A stretch of DNA of 31,284 bases from Candidatus Hydrogenedentes bacterium UBA2224. GTDB lineage: Bacteria; Hydrogenedentota; Hydrogenedentia; Hydrogenedentales; SLHB01. The stretch is taken from NCBI GenBank assembly GCA_002348185.1, contig DDYW01000047.1, forward strand, positions 1 through 31,284. Reading direction: 5' to 3'. The notes beneath the pieces were generated by a model, which was not told where the DNA came from, searched no databases, and saw only the letters and a list, made by a program, of their open reading frames with translations. The position numbers and the translations under genes are program-made. Of the stretch, positions 1 through 7,441 are shown piece after piece; within the stretch, counting starts at the first letter, position 1, and each line of letters starts with the position of its first letter.

Positions 1-1
1 G

Positions 2-14
2 ACATTTCTAATGT
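2..14. repeat. short inverted repeat at the window start
   Basis: ACATT-TCT-AATGT is a perfect 5-3-5 inverted repeat. It lies just upstream of a TTGACA at 18-23 that itself sits in a small GACATTGTC palindrome at 20-28. The stretch is AT-rich compared with the genes that follow. It may be an operator for the promoter region of the aspartate dehydrogenase gene, but the window begins here and the full site cannot be judged. Confidence 0.25.
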
Positions 15-39
15 GGCTTGACATTGTCTAAATTGTTGT

Positions 40-69
40 TTGACTATGCTTTTCCCCGTATGCTATGCT
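40..69 (+). promoter_or_regulatory. candidate sigma-70 promoter for the aspartate dehydrogenase gene
   Basis: TTGACT at 40-45 and TATGCT at 64-69 are separated by 18 bases, matching the housekeeping consensus at 5/6 and 4/6 positions. A second TTGACA lies at 18-23. Transcription would start near 76 and leave an untranslated leader of about 140-150 bases, in which I see no recognised riboswitch. Confidence 0.4.
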
Positions 70-226
70 CGTTCGACTTCGTGGAACGGGCAATCACGCG
101 CAACGTGTCCGGTCATCCGATAGCAACAGCGCAGTCGCATTCACCCTAAGTCATTGTCGCGCAACCTATGGCAACACGGAATGCGATGTTTCGCCCGCGA
201 TAGATTGCGGACTTGAAATGCACAAG

Positions 227-1051
227 ATGAAAGTTGGACTGATCGGTTGCGGCAACATCGGGACCGATGTGTGTATTGCCCTGCAAAAGGGCGACATACC
301 GGCAGAGGTTGCGGCACTGACCGATATCGACCGGTCGCGGGCAGAGCAGATGGCCAGAAGCTTTCAGCTTTCGGCCACGATTTGCGACCTGGAAGAAAAT
401 GCCGCGTCGGTGGACTTTCTGGTCGAATGCGCGGACGCGGGCGTGGTGGCGAAGGTCGTTGACGCGGCCATCCGGCACCGTCGAGACTGTCTGATTCTCA
501 GTCTGGGCGGGCTGATGACCACGCCGGAACTGTTGGAAGCGGCCCGGCAACACGGCGTGCAGATTTGGCTGCCGTCGGGTGCGCTGGCGGGTTTGGACGG
601 CGTGCGCGCAGGGCGCGAGGGCGGGTTAGACCGCGTCACCCTGACCACGCGGAAGCCTCCGGGAGGCTTGAAGGGGGCGCCCTACCTCGCGGAGCGCGGG
701 ATATCCCTTGACGGCCTGAAAGAGCCGAAGGTCGTTTTTGACGGAACGGCGCTCGAGGCGGTGAAAGCGTTCCCGAAGAACGTCAACGTGGCTGCGGCCC
801 TGAGCTTTGCGGGCATCGGCCCGGAACGCACGCGGGTACGGGTGATCGCCGATCCCCGGGCCACGGCAAACAGCCACGAGATCGTGGCGGAAGGCGCGTT
901 TGGCCGGCTGGTGGCGATGACAGAGAATCTGCCGTCGCCGCGCAATGCGAAGTCGAGTTATCTGGCCTCGTTGTCGGGGTGCGCGGAGTTGCGCGCCGCG
1001 GCGGAGGCTTTTGTGATGCGCCGCGCTGAAGGCGCGGGCAGGTGTGGTTAG
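227..1051 (+). CDS. nadX: L-aspartate dehydrogenase (NadX type)
   Basis: Oxidises L-aspartate to iminoaspartate with NAD(P), the first step of NAD synthesis when the NadB oxidase is not used; cytoplasmic. The 274-residue protein starts with a Rossmann fold carrying GCGNIG (residues 7-12). Family hallmarks follow: LPSGALAGLDG (115-125), NVNVAAALSFAG (185-196), a TANSHEI segment (213-219) whose His217 aligns with the catalytic histidine of the family, and a C-terminal SPRNAKSSYLASLS block. Length fits the usual 255-275 residues. The open frame runs upstream to 65, but that extension does not resemble the family; ATG at 227, or at 218 (three residues longer), is the likely start. No strong ribosome site is visible. 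nadD, a later NAD-pathway gene, lies 4.4 kb downstream in the same direction. Confidence 0.88.
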   Translation: MKVGLIGCGNIGTDVCIALQKGDIPAEVAALTDIDRSRAEQMARSFQLSATICDLEENAASVDFLVECADAGVVAKVVDAAIRHRRDCLILSLGGLMTTPELLEAARQHGVQIWLPSGALAGLDGVRAGREGGLDRVTLTTRKPPGGLKGAPYLAERGISLDGLKEPKVVFDGTALEAVKAFPKNVNVAAALSFAGIGPERTRVRVIADPRATANSHEIVAEGAFGRLVAMTENLPSPRNAKSSYLASLSGCAELRAAAEAFVMRRAEGAGRCG

Positions 1052-1140
1052 CAGACAAAAGGCGGGCGCGCGAGCAGGCGTCCCTGGCGCGGATTCCCCG
1101 GTTTCGGGAATGCGCATGGCGGTGTTGGAGAGCAAGCATC

Positions 1141-1452
1141 ATGTACGCAGTGGTTAAGACAGGCGGCAAGCAGCACAAGGTATCCCAGGGCGACGTGTTG
1201 CGCGTCGAGAAGATCGATGCGCCCGTGGGTGACACGGTGGAATTGACCGAGATCGCGCTGTTGAGCAAGGACGACGGCCTGGTGGTCGAGCCGGACGCGC
1301 TGAAATCGGCCAAGGTGGTCTGCGAGGTGGTCCGACAGGGCCGCGCGAAGAAGATCCGCGTCTTCAAGAAGAAGCGGAAGAACAACTACACGCGCACCTA
1401 CGGGCACCGGCAGAGCTACACGGAACTCCGGGTTCAGGACATTCAGGCGTAG
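1141..1452 (+). CDS. rplU: 50S ribosomal protein L21
   Basis: Structural protein of the large ribosomal subunit that binds 23S rRNA. The 103-residue product has the L21 signature throughout: a start of MYAVVKTGGKQHKV, a central acidic and hydrophobic beta-barrel part, and a C-terminal basic RNA-binding block with VFKKKRKNNYTRTYGHRQ. The longer open frame beginning at 1042 is rejected because L21 proteins begin at this methionine and GGAG lies at 1127-1130, ten bases upstream. It is followed after 13 bases by rpmA, the near-universal L21-L27-Obg order, so these genes are almost certainly co-transcribed. Confidence 0.97.
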   Translation: MYAVVKTGGKQHKVSQGDVLRVEKIDAPVGDTVELTEIALLSKDDGLVVEPDALKSAKVVCEVVRQGRAKKIRVFKKKRKNNYTRTYGHRQSYTELRVQDIQA

Positions 1453-1465
1453 AGGAGAATCGAGC

Positions 1466-1729
1466 ATGGCACACAAGAAAGCAGGCGGCAGTTCACGCAA
1501 CGGCCGTGACAGCACAGCGCAACGGCTTGGCGTAAAGAAATTCGGCGGCGAAATCGTGCGCGCGGGCAACATCCTGGTCCGTCAGCGCGGCACGCAGTTC
1601 CGCCCCGGCGAAAACGTGGGCATCGGCAGAGATGACACGCTGTTCGCCCTTGCGGACGGGGTGGTTCAGTTCCGGCACGTCACGAAGCAGCGGAAGCGCG
1701 TAGACGTCGTCACCTCCGAGTCGAAGTAG
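1466..1729 (+). CDS. rpmA: 50S ribosomal protein L27
   Basis: Large-subunit protein whose N-terminal tail reaches the peptidyl-transferase centre. The 87-residue product begins MAHKKAGGSSRNGRDS and contains LGVKKFGGE and the RQRGTQFRPGENVG block diagnostic of L27. There is no N-terminal cleavage extension of the Firmicutes kind, so the mature tail is made directly. GAGGAG just upstream is a good ribosome site. The C-terminus (TKQRKRVDVVTSESK) is slightly longer than in E. coli. It lies between rplU (13 bases) and obgE (24 bases) in one operon. Confidence 0.97.
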   Translation: MAHKKAGGSSRNGRDSTAQRLGVKKFGGEIVRAGNILVRQRGTQFRPGENVGIGRDDTLFALADGVVQFRHVTKQRKRVDVVTSESK

Positions 1730-1753
1730 CTCGGCAAATACAGGCGATGCGCC

Positions 1754-3007
1754 ATGTTTGTCGATCGCGTACGAATACGGGTTACCGGAGGCGCGGGCGG
1801 CAACGGGTGCTGTAGCTTCAGACGCGAAAAGTACGTCCCCCGCGGCGGCCCGGATGGAGGCGATGGCGGCCACGGGGGCGACGTCTTTTTTGTCGCGGCC
1901 CTGGAAGTCACGTCGCTGATCAAGCTGCGCTACCACGCGCATTGGAAAGGTGAATCGGGCAACCACGGGCAGGGTTCCAACCGGCACGGCAAGACCGGCA
2001 CGGAAACGGTGATTCCGGTGCCGGTGGGCACGCTGGTTCGCGACTTCGAGACCGGCGAGGTGCGTTGCGACCTGGCCGAACCGGGCGCGCGTTTCTGCGC
2101 GGCACACGGCGGCCGCGGCGGCAAAGGCAACGCGCGGTTCGCCACCTCGACCCGGCGGATTCCGCGTTTCGCCGAACTGGGAGAACCCGGCGGGGAAGCC
2201 CAGTACCTCCTGGAACTCAAACTCATCGCGGAAATCGGGCTGGTCGGCCTGCCCAACGCGGGCAAATCGACCTTCCTCGCACGCGTCACCGCGGCCACGC
2301 CCAAGATCGCCGACTACCCGTTCACGACCATCACGCCCAACCTGGGCGTGATCGAACTCGACGGGTTCCGCACGATGACCATGGCGGACATCCCGGGGAT
2401 CATTGAAGGCGCGGCCGAGGGGAAAGGCCTGGGCCACGATTTCCTCCGGCACATCGAGCGCACCCGGCTGTTGTTGTTCATCATCGACGCGGGCGATGAA
2501 GACCCCGAGTCGACGCTGCGCATGCTGGAAACCGAGCTCGAGGAACACAGCCCGGTCTTCGCCGGCCGCCCCCGGCTGATCGCCCTGAACAAGATCGACA
2601 TCCCCGAAAACCGCGTCCGCGCGGAGGCGTTCGCGCAAATCCACGACGGCGCGCTCCCCATCTCCGCGGTGACCGGCGAGGGGGTGGACACGGTGCTGGA
2701 GCGCGTCTGGTCGCAGGTGGAACGGCTCCGCCGGCAGGAATCGGCGGCCTCGGAAGAAGGCGAGGAAGCGGAGTATACTTACGAATCGCCGTTCTCGGTC
2801 GCCCGCGAAGGCGGTGGATTCCGCGTTGAAGGTAAACCCGTGCTTCGCGCGGTGGCAATGACGGATTTCGAGAATGACGAGGCGGTGTCCCATCTCCAGA
2901 ACAAGCTTCGGCGGATGGGGCTGTTCAAGACCTTGAAGCGGCTCGGCGCACGGCCGGGCGAGTCCATCTATATCGGAGATATCGAGCTTGAATATCGACC
3001 TGAATAG
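1754..3007 (+). CDS. obgE: GTPase Obg (ribosome assembly)
   Basis: Essential GTPase that binds the immature 50S subunit and links ribosome assembly to growth and stress. The 417-residue protein has the three Obg parts. First is the glycine-rich Obg fold (1-159) with GGPDGGDGGHGG. Then comes the G domain with G1 GLPNAGKS (165-172), switch PFTTITPNLG, G3 DIPG (212-215), G4 NKID (279-282) and G5 SAVTGEG. Last is a C-terminal OCT domain (about 345-417) with SHLQNKLRRMGLFKTLKRLGA and GESIYIGDIELEY. All nucleotide-binding residues are present. Its last 20 bases overlap the proposed TTG start of proB, so translation is probably coupled. Confidence 0.97.
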   Translation: MFVDRVRIRVTGGAGGNGCCSFRREKYVPRGGPDGGDGGHGGDVFFVAALEVTSLIKLRYHAHWKGESGNHGQGSNRHGKTGTETVIPVPVGTLVRDFETGEVRCDLAEPGARFCAAHGGRGGKGNARFATSTRRIPRFAELGEPGGEAQYLLELKLIAEIGLVGLPNAGKSTFLARVTAATPKIADYPFTTITPNLGVIELDGFRTMTMADIPGIIEGAAEGKGLGHDFLRHIERTRLLLFIIDAGDEDPESTLRMLETELEEHSPVFAGRPRLIALNKIDIPENRVRAEAFAQIHDGALPISAVTGEGVDTVLERVWSQVERLRRQESAASEEGEEAEYTYESPFSVAREGGGFRVEGKPVLRAVAMTDFENDEAVSHLQNKLRRMGLFKTLKRLGARPGESIYIGDIELEYRPE

Positions 3008-4115
3008 AGTGAAGACGGTGGTCGTAAAGATCGGCACGTCGCTACTGACGGGTCCGACGGGGTTCGACGGCCGCGTGCTGGAAGAGATCGTCAAGGAACT
3101 GTGCCGGCTCAAGCGCGAACGCAACCTGAACCTCCTGGTGGTCTCGTCGGGGGCCATCGGATGCGGAATGACGGCGCTCGGGCTGACGGAACGGCCAAAA
3201 CGCCTGCCGCTGAAACAGGCGACCGCGGCCGTGGGCCAGGCCAACCTGATGCACTACTACGAAACGCTCTTCCGCACCTACGGCGAGGGATTGCGTTCGG
3301 CCCAGGTGCTGCTTTCGGCATCGGACCTGGACAACCGGGACACCTATCTCAACATCCGCAACACGCTCCACACGCTGTTTGCGCTCAACAGCGTCATCCC
3401 GATCGTCAACGAAAATGACTCCGTGGCCACGGAAGAACTCAAATTCGGCGACAACGACACGCTGGCGGCGCGCGTGGCCGCCAAGATCGGGGCCGACCTG
3501 CTCATCATTCTGAGCAACGTGGACGGGCTCTACGACTGCGACCCGCGCCGCAACAGCAAGGCCCGCCTGATCACCGAAGTCGACGCGATCACGCCCGAGT
3601 TGGAGGCCATGGCCGGCGATACCGCGGAGCAGACCTCCGTCGGCGGGATGCTGACGAAGCTCGTGGCGGCGAGCATCGCGAGCGCGGCCCAGGTGCGCAC
3701 GGTGATCGCCAACGGCCGGCGCCCCAACATCCTCCACGACACGCTGGCGGGCCAGGGGGTGGGCACAACCTTCTATTCCTCGTGCGAATCCCTGTCGCAG
3801 CGCAAGCGCTGGATCGCCTTCGGGCGCGCGGCGCGCGGGATCATCACCGTCGATGACGGCGCCCGAAACGCCCTCATCAAGCAGGGAAAGAGCCTGCTGG
3901 CCGCGGGCATCACCGGCGTGGACGGCCGGTTCCGGATGGGCGATGCGGTGCGCGTCGCCGACGCCCGGAACCGCGACATCGCGCGGGGCCTCGTCAATTA
4001 TTCCAGCGAGGAAATCGAGCGCATCAAAGGCTGCAAGAGCGCGCAGATAGCCACGATTCTGGGACAGAAAGATTTCGATGAGGTTATCCATCGCAACAAT
4101 ATGGTGGTGCTGTAA
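2988..4115 (+). CDS. proB: glutamate 5-kinase
   Basis: Phosphorylates the gamma-carboxyl of glutamate, the first and feedback-regulated step of proline synthesis. The 375-residue protein has an amino-acid-kinase domain (VVKIGTSLL near the N-terminus, then SSGAIGCG, NENDSV, FGDNDTLAARVA and LSNVDGLYD) followed by a C-terminal PUA domain (about 285-365), the long form of the enzyme. The start is a TTG at 2988 inside the end of obgE, with GGAG at 2975-2978. An in-frame GTG at 3009, which would give a protein beginning MKTVVVKIG, is the alternative but lacks a ribosome site. proA follows 73 bases downstream and takes the next step. Confidence 0.95.
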   Translation: MNIDLNRVKTVVVKIGTSLLTGPTGFDGRVLEEIVKELCRLKRERNLNLLVVSSGAIGCGMTALGLTERPKRLPLKQATAAVGQANLMHYYETLFRTYGEGLRSAQVLLSASDLDNRDTYLNIRNTLHTLFALNSVIPIVNENDSVATEELKFGDNDTLAARVAAKIGADLLIILSNVDGLYDCDPRRNSKARLITEVDAITPELEAMAGDTAEQTSVGGMLTKLVAASIASAAQVRTVIANGRRPNILHDTLAGQGVGTTFYSSCESLSQRKRWIAFGRAARGIITVDDGARNALIKQGKSLLAAGITGVDGRFRMGDAVRVADARNRDIARGLVNYSSEEIERIKGCKSAQIATILGQKDFDEVIHRNNMVVL

Positions 4116-4188
4116 GCGCGTTTTGCGTAATCTCAGGTTTCACGGGCAGCCCCGGCGGGCCTGCAGACGGTAAAGGAGAGCGTACGGC

Positions 4189-5442
4189 ATGACGTTGCAT
4201 GAAGAAATCGCTGGGATCTGCACACGAGCCCGCGACGCCGCACAAATCCTGCGGTCGTTGTCGCCCGCGGTAAAGAACGCGGCGCTGATCAACGCGGCGC
4301 AGGGCCTCCGCGCGGCCGGGCCGGAGCTCAAAGCGGCCAACGAACGCGATCTGGAGGCCGGCCGCGCCAAGGGCTTGTCGTCCGCGATGCTGGACCGCCT
4401 TGAATTGACCAGCACGCGCATCGAAGCGATGGCCACGGGTCTGGAGACGGTGGCCGCCCTCCCCGACCCCGTCGGGGACATTGTGCGCCAGACGGTGCAC
4501 CCCAATGGGATGCGTATCGCGCAGATCCGCCAACCGCTGGGGGTCGTTGCGATCATCTATGAAAGCCGTCCAAACGTGACCGCCGATGCGGCCGCGCTGT
4601 GCCTGAAATCGGGCAACGCCACCATCCTCCGGGGCGGCTCCGAGGCCATCCATTCGAATATCGCCATCGCCCGGGTGTTCGTGGAGGGGGCGGTCGCCGC
4701 GGGCGTCCCGGAGGCCGCGGTACAGATCATCACGACCACCGACCGGGCCGCCGTAGGCGAACTGCTCCAGATGAACGGGTACATTGACGTCGTGGTGCCC
4801 CGGGGCGGCAAGGGGCTGATCGCGCGCATCCTGGAGGAATCCCGCATCCCCGTGGTGGCGCACCTCGACGGGGTCTGCCATGTCTATGTGGATGCGGACG
4901 CCGATCCCGTGATGGCCCGGTCGATCGTCCTGAACGCCAAGCTGCAGCGGCCGGGGGTGTGCAACGCCCTGGAAACCCTGCTGGTTCACGAAGACATCGC
5001 CGGGGAGTTTCTCCCGGAGGCGGCCCAGGCGCTCGAAATGGGCGAGTGCGAACTCCGCGGATGCCCGCACACCCGCCAGATCATTCCGTGCAAAGAGGCC
5101 ACGGATGAAGACTGGACTACCGAATACCTCGACAAGATCCTCTCCATCAAGGTGGTGGAATCGCTCGACGCCGCGATTGAACACATCAACCGGTACGGCT
5201 CGCACCATTCCGACAGCATCGTGACGGAACGGTATGAGGCGGCGGAGCGGTTCCTGGACGAAGTGGACAGCGCCGCCGTGTACGTCAACGCCTCGACGCG
5301 GTTCACGGACGGGTTCGAATTCGGGCTGGGAGCGGAGATCGGGATCAGCACGAACAAACTGCATTGCCGGGGTCCCATGGCCCTGCAGGAATTGACCTGT
5401 TTGAAATACATCATTCGGGGATCGGGCCAGATACGTGAGTAA
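4189..5442 (+). CDS. proA: glutamate-5-semialdehyde dehydrogenase (gamma-glutamyl phosphate reductase)
   Basis: NADPH-dependent reduction of gamma-glutamyl phosphate to glutamate semialdehyde, the second step of proline synthesis. The 417-residue protein shows the ALDH-like fold: PLGVVAIIYESRPNVTADAAALCLKSGN (nucleotide-binding side), RGGSEA, and the catalytic cysteine Cys258 in LQRPGVCNALETLL. The C-terminus has the family segment ASTRFTDGFEFGLGAEIGIS. AAAGGAG upstream is a clear ribosome site. Its last 8 bases overlap the GTG start of nadD, so the two are translationally coupled. Confidence 0.97.
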   Translation: MTLHEEIAGICTRARDAAQILRSLSPAVKNAALINAAQGLRAAGPELKAANERDLEAGRAKGLSSAMLDRLELTSTRIEAMATGLETVAALPDPVGDIVRQTVHPNGMRIAQIRQPLGVVAIIYESRPNVTADAAALCLKSGNATILRGGSEAIHSNIAIARVFVEGAVAAGVPEAAVQIITTTDRAAVGELLQMNGYIDVVVPRGGKGLIARILEESRIPVVAHLDGVCHVYVDADADPVMARSIVLNAKLQRPGVCNALETLLVHEDIAGEFLPEAAQALEMGECELRGCPHTRQIIPCKEATDEDWTTEYLDKILSIKVVESLDAAIEHINRYGSHHSDSIVTERYEAAERFLDEVDSAAVYVNASTRFTDGFEFGLGAEIGISTNKLHCRGPMALQELTCLKYIIRGSGQIRE

Positions 5443-6025
5443 GCACCTGCGCATCGGCGTCTTCGGGGGGACGTTCGACCCCATTCACGAGGCGCATCTC
5501 CGCATTGCGAACGCCGCGCTGAAACAGATGCGGCTGGACAAGGTCCTGTTTGTGGTGGCGGCCCATCCCCCCCACAAATCGCGCCGCAAACTTCACGCCT
5601 CGGCGGAAGAGCGCCTGGCCATGGTGGAGGCCGCGCTCGCGGACGAACCCCAGTTTGAGGCCAGCCGGGTGGAACTGGACCGCGAGGGACCCTCGTACAC
5701 GGCGGAAACTCTCGAAATCCTGCAGCAGCAGCACCCCACCGCAACATTGTTTCTGATTCTCGGCCTGGATTCCCTGGTGGACCTGCCGAAGTGGCGCGAC
5801 CCGGAGCGCATTCTCGCCGTGGCCCACCTGCTGGTCGCGCCCCGGCCGGGCACGTACCCGATCCCCGCGGTCCTGGACGGCCGCTATACCCTGTTGGACC
5901 TGGAACCGGTCGAGGTCTCCTCAACGGAGGTGCGCAACCGGGCGGCAAACCGCGAACCGTATGAAGAATTGCTGCCGCCGCCGGTGCGCAGGTATGTTAA
6001 AAAGCATGGGACCTACGAATCATAG
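5435..6025 (+). CDS. nadD: nicotinate-nucleotide adenylyltransferase
   Basis: Joins nicotinate mononucleotide and ATP to make deamido-NAD. The 196-residue protein has the nucleotidyl-transferase (T/H)xGH-type signature GGTFDPIHEAH (11-21), the LGLDSLVDLPKWRDP motif (109-123) and the C-terminal SSTEVR motif (162-167). All are characteristic of NadD, and the length is normal. It starts with GTG inside proA and its end overlaps yqeK by 20 bases (or more, depending on which yqeK start is used), so proA, nadD and yqeK are tightly coupled. Confidence 0.95.
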   Translation: MSKHLRIGVFGGTFDPIHEAHLRIANAALKQMRLDKVLFVVAAHPPHKSRRKLHASAEERLAMVEAALADEPQFEASRVELDREGPSYTAETLEILQQQHPTATLFLILGLDSLVDLPKWRDPERILAVAHLLVAPRPGTYPIPAVLDGRYTLLDLEPVEVSSTEVRNRAANREPYEELLPPPVRRYVKKHGTYES

Positions 6026-6650
6026 TTTTGCCATTCCCCGCGCCGCGGAGTACATCGCCCTCCTCGAACATCGGCTGCCCCCGCGGATCGTGCTGCACGC
6101 GCTGTCCGTGGCCAACTACATGGCGTCGCTGTCGGAGCTGGTGGACATCCCGTACGAGCGCGCCGTGACGGCGGGGCTGCTCCATGATCTCAAGAAGGGC
6201 ATCCGGACGGAGGCCCTGCTGCGCGAGGCCGAGGCCTGCGGCCTGGACATCTCCCCCACACAGCGCAAGAACCCGAAACTGCTGCACGGTCCCGTCGCCG
6301 CTGAAGCCTGCCGGCGCGAACTGGGCGTGACAGACGACGCCGTGTACGAGGCCATTTACTGGCATACGACCGGCCGGCCGGGACTGCGCCCCACGGGCCT
6401 GGCCCTGTATTTCGCGGACTACGCGGAGCCGTTGCGCGACCGGCCGGAAGCGGCGCATGCCCGCGAGATCTGCCGGACGGAGGGGTTTTTCCGGGCGCTC
6501 TACTTCGTGACGTTCCAGAAAGTGCAGTACATTCGGACCCGGGACTCGGTGGACCCCATTTCGGAAGAGTTCTTCGTGTGGATCGGCCGCGAACTGGTCA
6601 GCCGGGGCCATCTCTCGGACCAGGAACGCGTGATGGGCCTTTCGCGATGA
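6006..6650 (+). CDS. yqeK: YqeK-type HD-domain phosphohydrolase (diadenosine tetraphosphatase)
   Basis: The YqeK family splits Ap4A symmetrically to two ADP with a di-iron HD site. In this 214-residue protein the HD ligands can be placed: His31 (VLHALSVA), His60-Asp61 (AGLLHDLKKG), His94 (LLHGPVAAE), His120 (AIYWHTTG) and Asp138 (LYFADYAEPLR). The HTTG and ADYxEPxR motifs are specific to YqeK among HD proteins. I chose ATG 6006; an in-frame ATG at 5994 and a frame opening at 5961 are alternatives inside nadD. The protein has about 20 residues more than most YqeK, mainly at the C-terminus. It ends with an ATGA overlap into the methyltransferase. The nadD-yqeK order is ancestral in many bacteria. 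Confidence 0.88.
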   Translation: MGPTNHSFAIPRAAEYIALLEHRLPPRIVLHALSVANYMASLSELVDIPYERAVTAGLLHDLKKGIRTEALLREAEACGLDISPTQRKNPKLLHGPVAAEACRRELGVTDDAVYEAIYWHTTGRPGLRPTGLALYFADYAEPLRDRPEAAHAREICRTEGFFRALYFVTFQKVQYIRTRDSVDPISEEFFVWIGRELVSRGHLSDQERVMGLSR

Positions 6651-7426
6651 CGACGGATTCGTTCGCGACGCTGGCGCGCTACTACGACCGCATCATGGCC
6701 CACGTGGACTATGACCGGTGGTATCTGGCCGCCCTCGCCCTGGGAGATATGCTGCCCTCGACGTTCCGCCATGCCGACCTGGCCTGCGGCACGGGCACGC
6801 TCGTAAAACGGCTTCACCGGGCCCGGTGGAACACCCTCGGCCTCGACCTCTCCCCCGCCATGATCCGCATGGGGCAAAAAGACGATCTCCCCTGGCGCGG
6901 CGTCGTCGGCGATCTGCGGGCCCTGCCGTTCCGGCGGGCGCTCAATCTGATTACCTGCCTGTTCGACAGCATCAACTTCCTGCTCGACGAGGCCGACATG
7001 GAAATGGCCATCCAGCAGTGCGCCGACGCGTTGCGCCCCGGTGGACTGTTCTACTTCGATTTCGTGACCGAGGAGATGGTGCTCCGCCATTTCGCGGATC
7101 AGCACTGGACCGAGAACAACGGGACCTTCAGTTCGTCATGGGAAAGCACCTACGACCGCGCCACCGGGATTACCGAGACCGCCATCCGGGTGAATAACGG
7201 GGTGGCAAACACCATTCGCGAACGGATACACTCGCGGACAAGCATCGAGCGCGCCCTGGCGAATGCGGGGATGCGCCCCCTCGCGTTTCTGGATGCGGGG
7301 ACCTGGAAACGACCGGGCCGAAAGACCATCCGGGTGGATGTGATCGCGGTCCGGGGCGATCCGGCGCCGTATACAAATTCATTCCGGAAAATTCAGACCG
7401 GGATACAGGCCCTGTTGCAGAGCTAG
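6647..7426 (+). CDS. class I SAM-dependent methyltransferase (YqeM-like position)
   Basis: Predicted methyl transfer from S-adenosylmethionine to an unknown substrate. In the 259-residue protein, motif I is ADLACGTGTLVKRL (43-56), followed by LGLDLSPAMIRM (64-75) with the acidic residue that holds the ribose, GDLRALPF (88-95), and NLITCLFDSINFLL (100-113). The C-terminal half is the WxSxYDRATGITE-type beta-sheet common in YqeM-like enzymes. The chosen ATG overlaps the yqeK stop (ATGA); the frame itself opens earlier, at 6578. In Bacilli the order nadD-yqeK-rsfS-yqeM is fixed, so this gene is plausibly the yqeM equivalent, but its substrate is unknown. Confidence 0.8.
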   Translation: MTTDSFATLARYYDRIMAHVDYDRWYLAALALGDMLPSTFRHADLACGTGTLVKRLHRARWNTLGLDLSPAMIRMGQKDDLPWRGVVGDLRALPFRRALNLITCLFDSINFLLDEADMEMAIQQCADALRPGGLFYFDFVTEEMVLRHFADQHWTENNGTFSSSWESTYDRATGITETAIRVNNGVANTIRERIHSRTSIERALANAGMRPLAFLDAGTWKRPGRKTIRVDVIAVRGDPAPYTNSFRKIQTGIQALLQS

Positions 7427-7441
7427 AGCAAAGGAATCGCC

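Noticed and set aside
65..226. N-terminal extension of the aspartate dehydrogenase frame
   Set aside because: The extra 54 residues are not family-like and would place the start codon inside the predicted -10 box.
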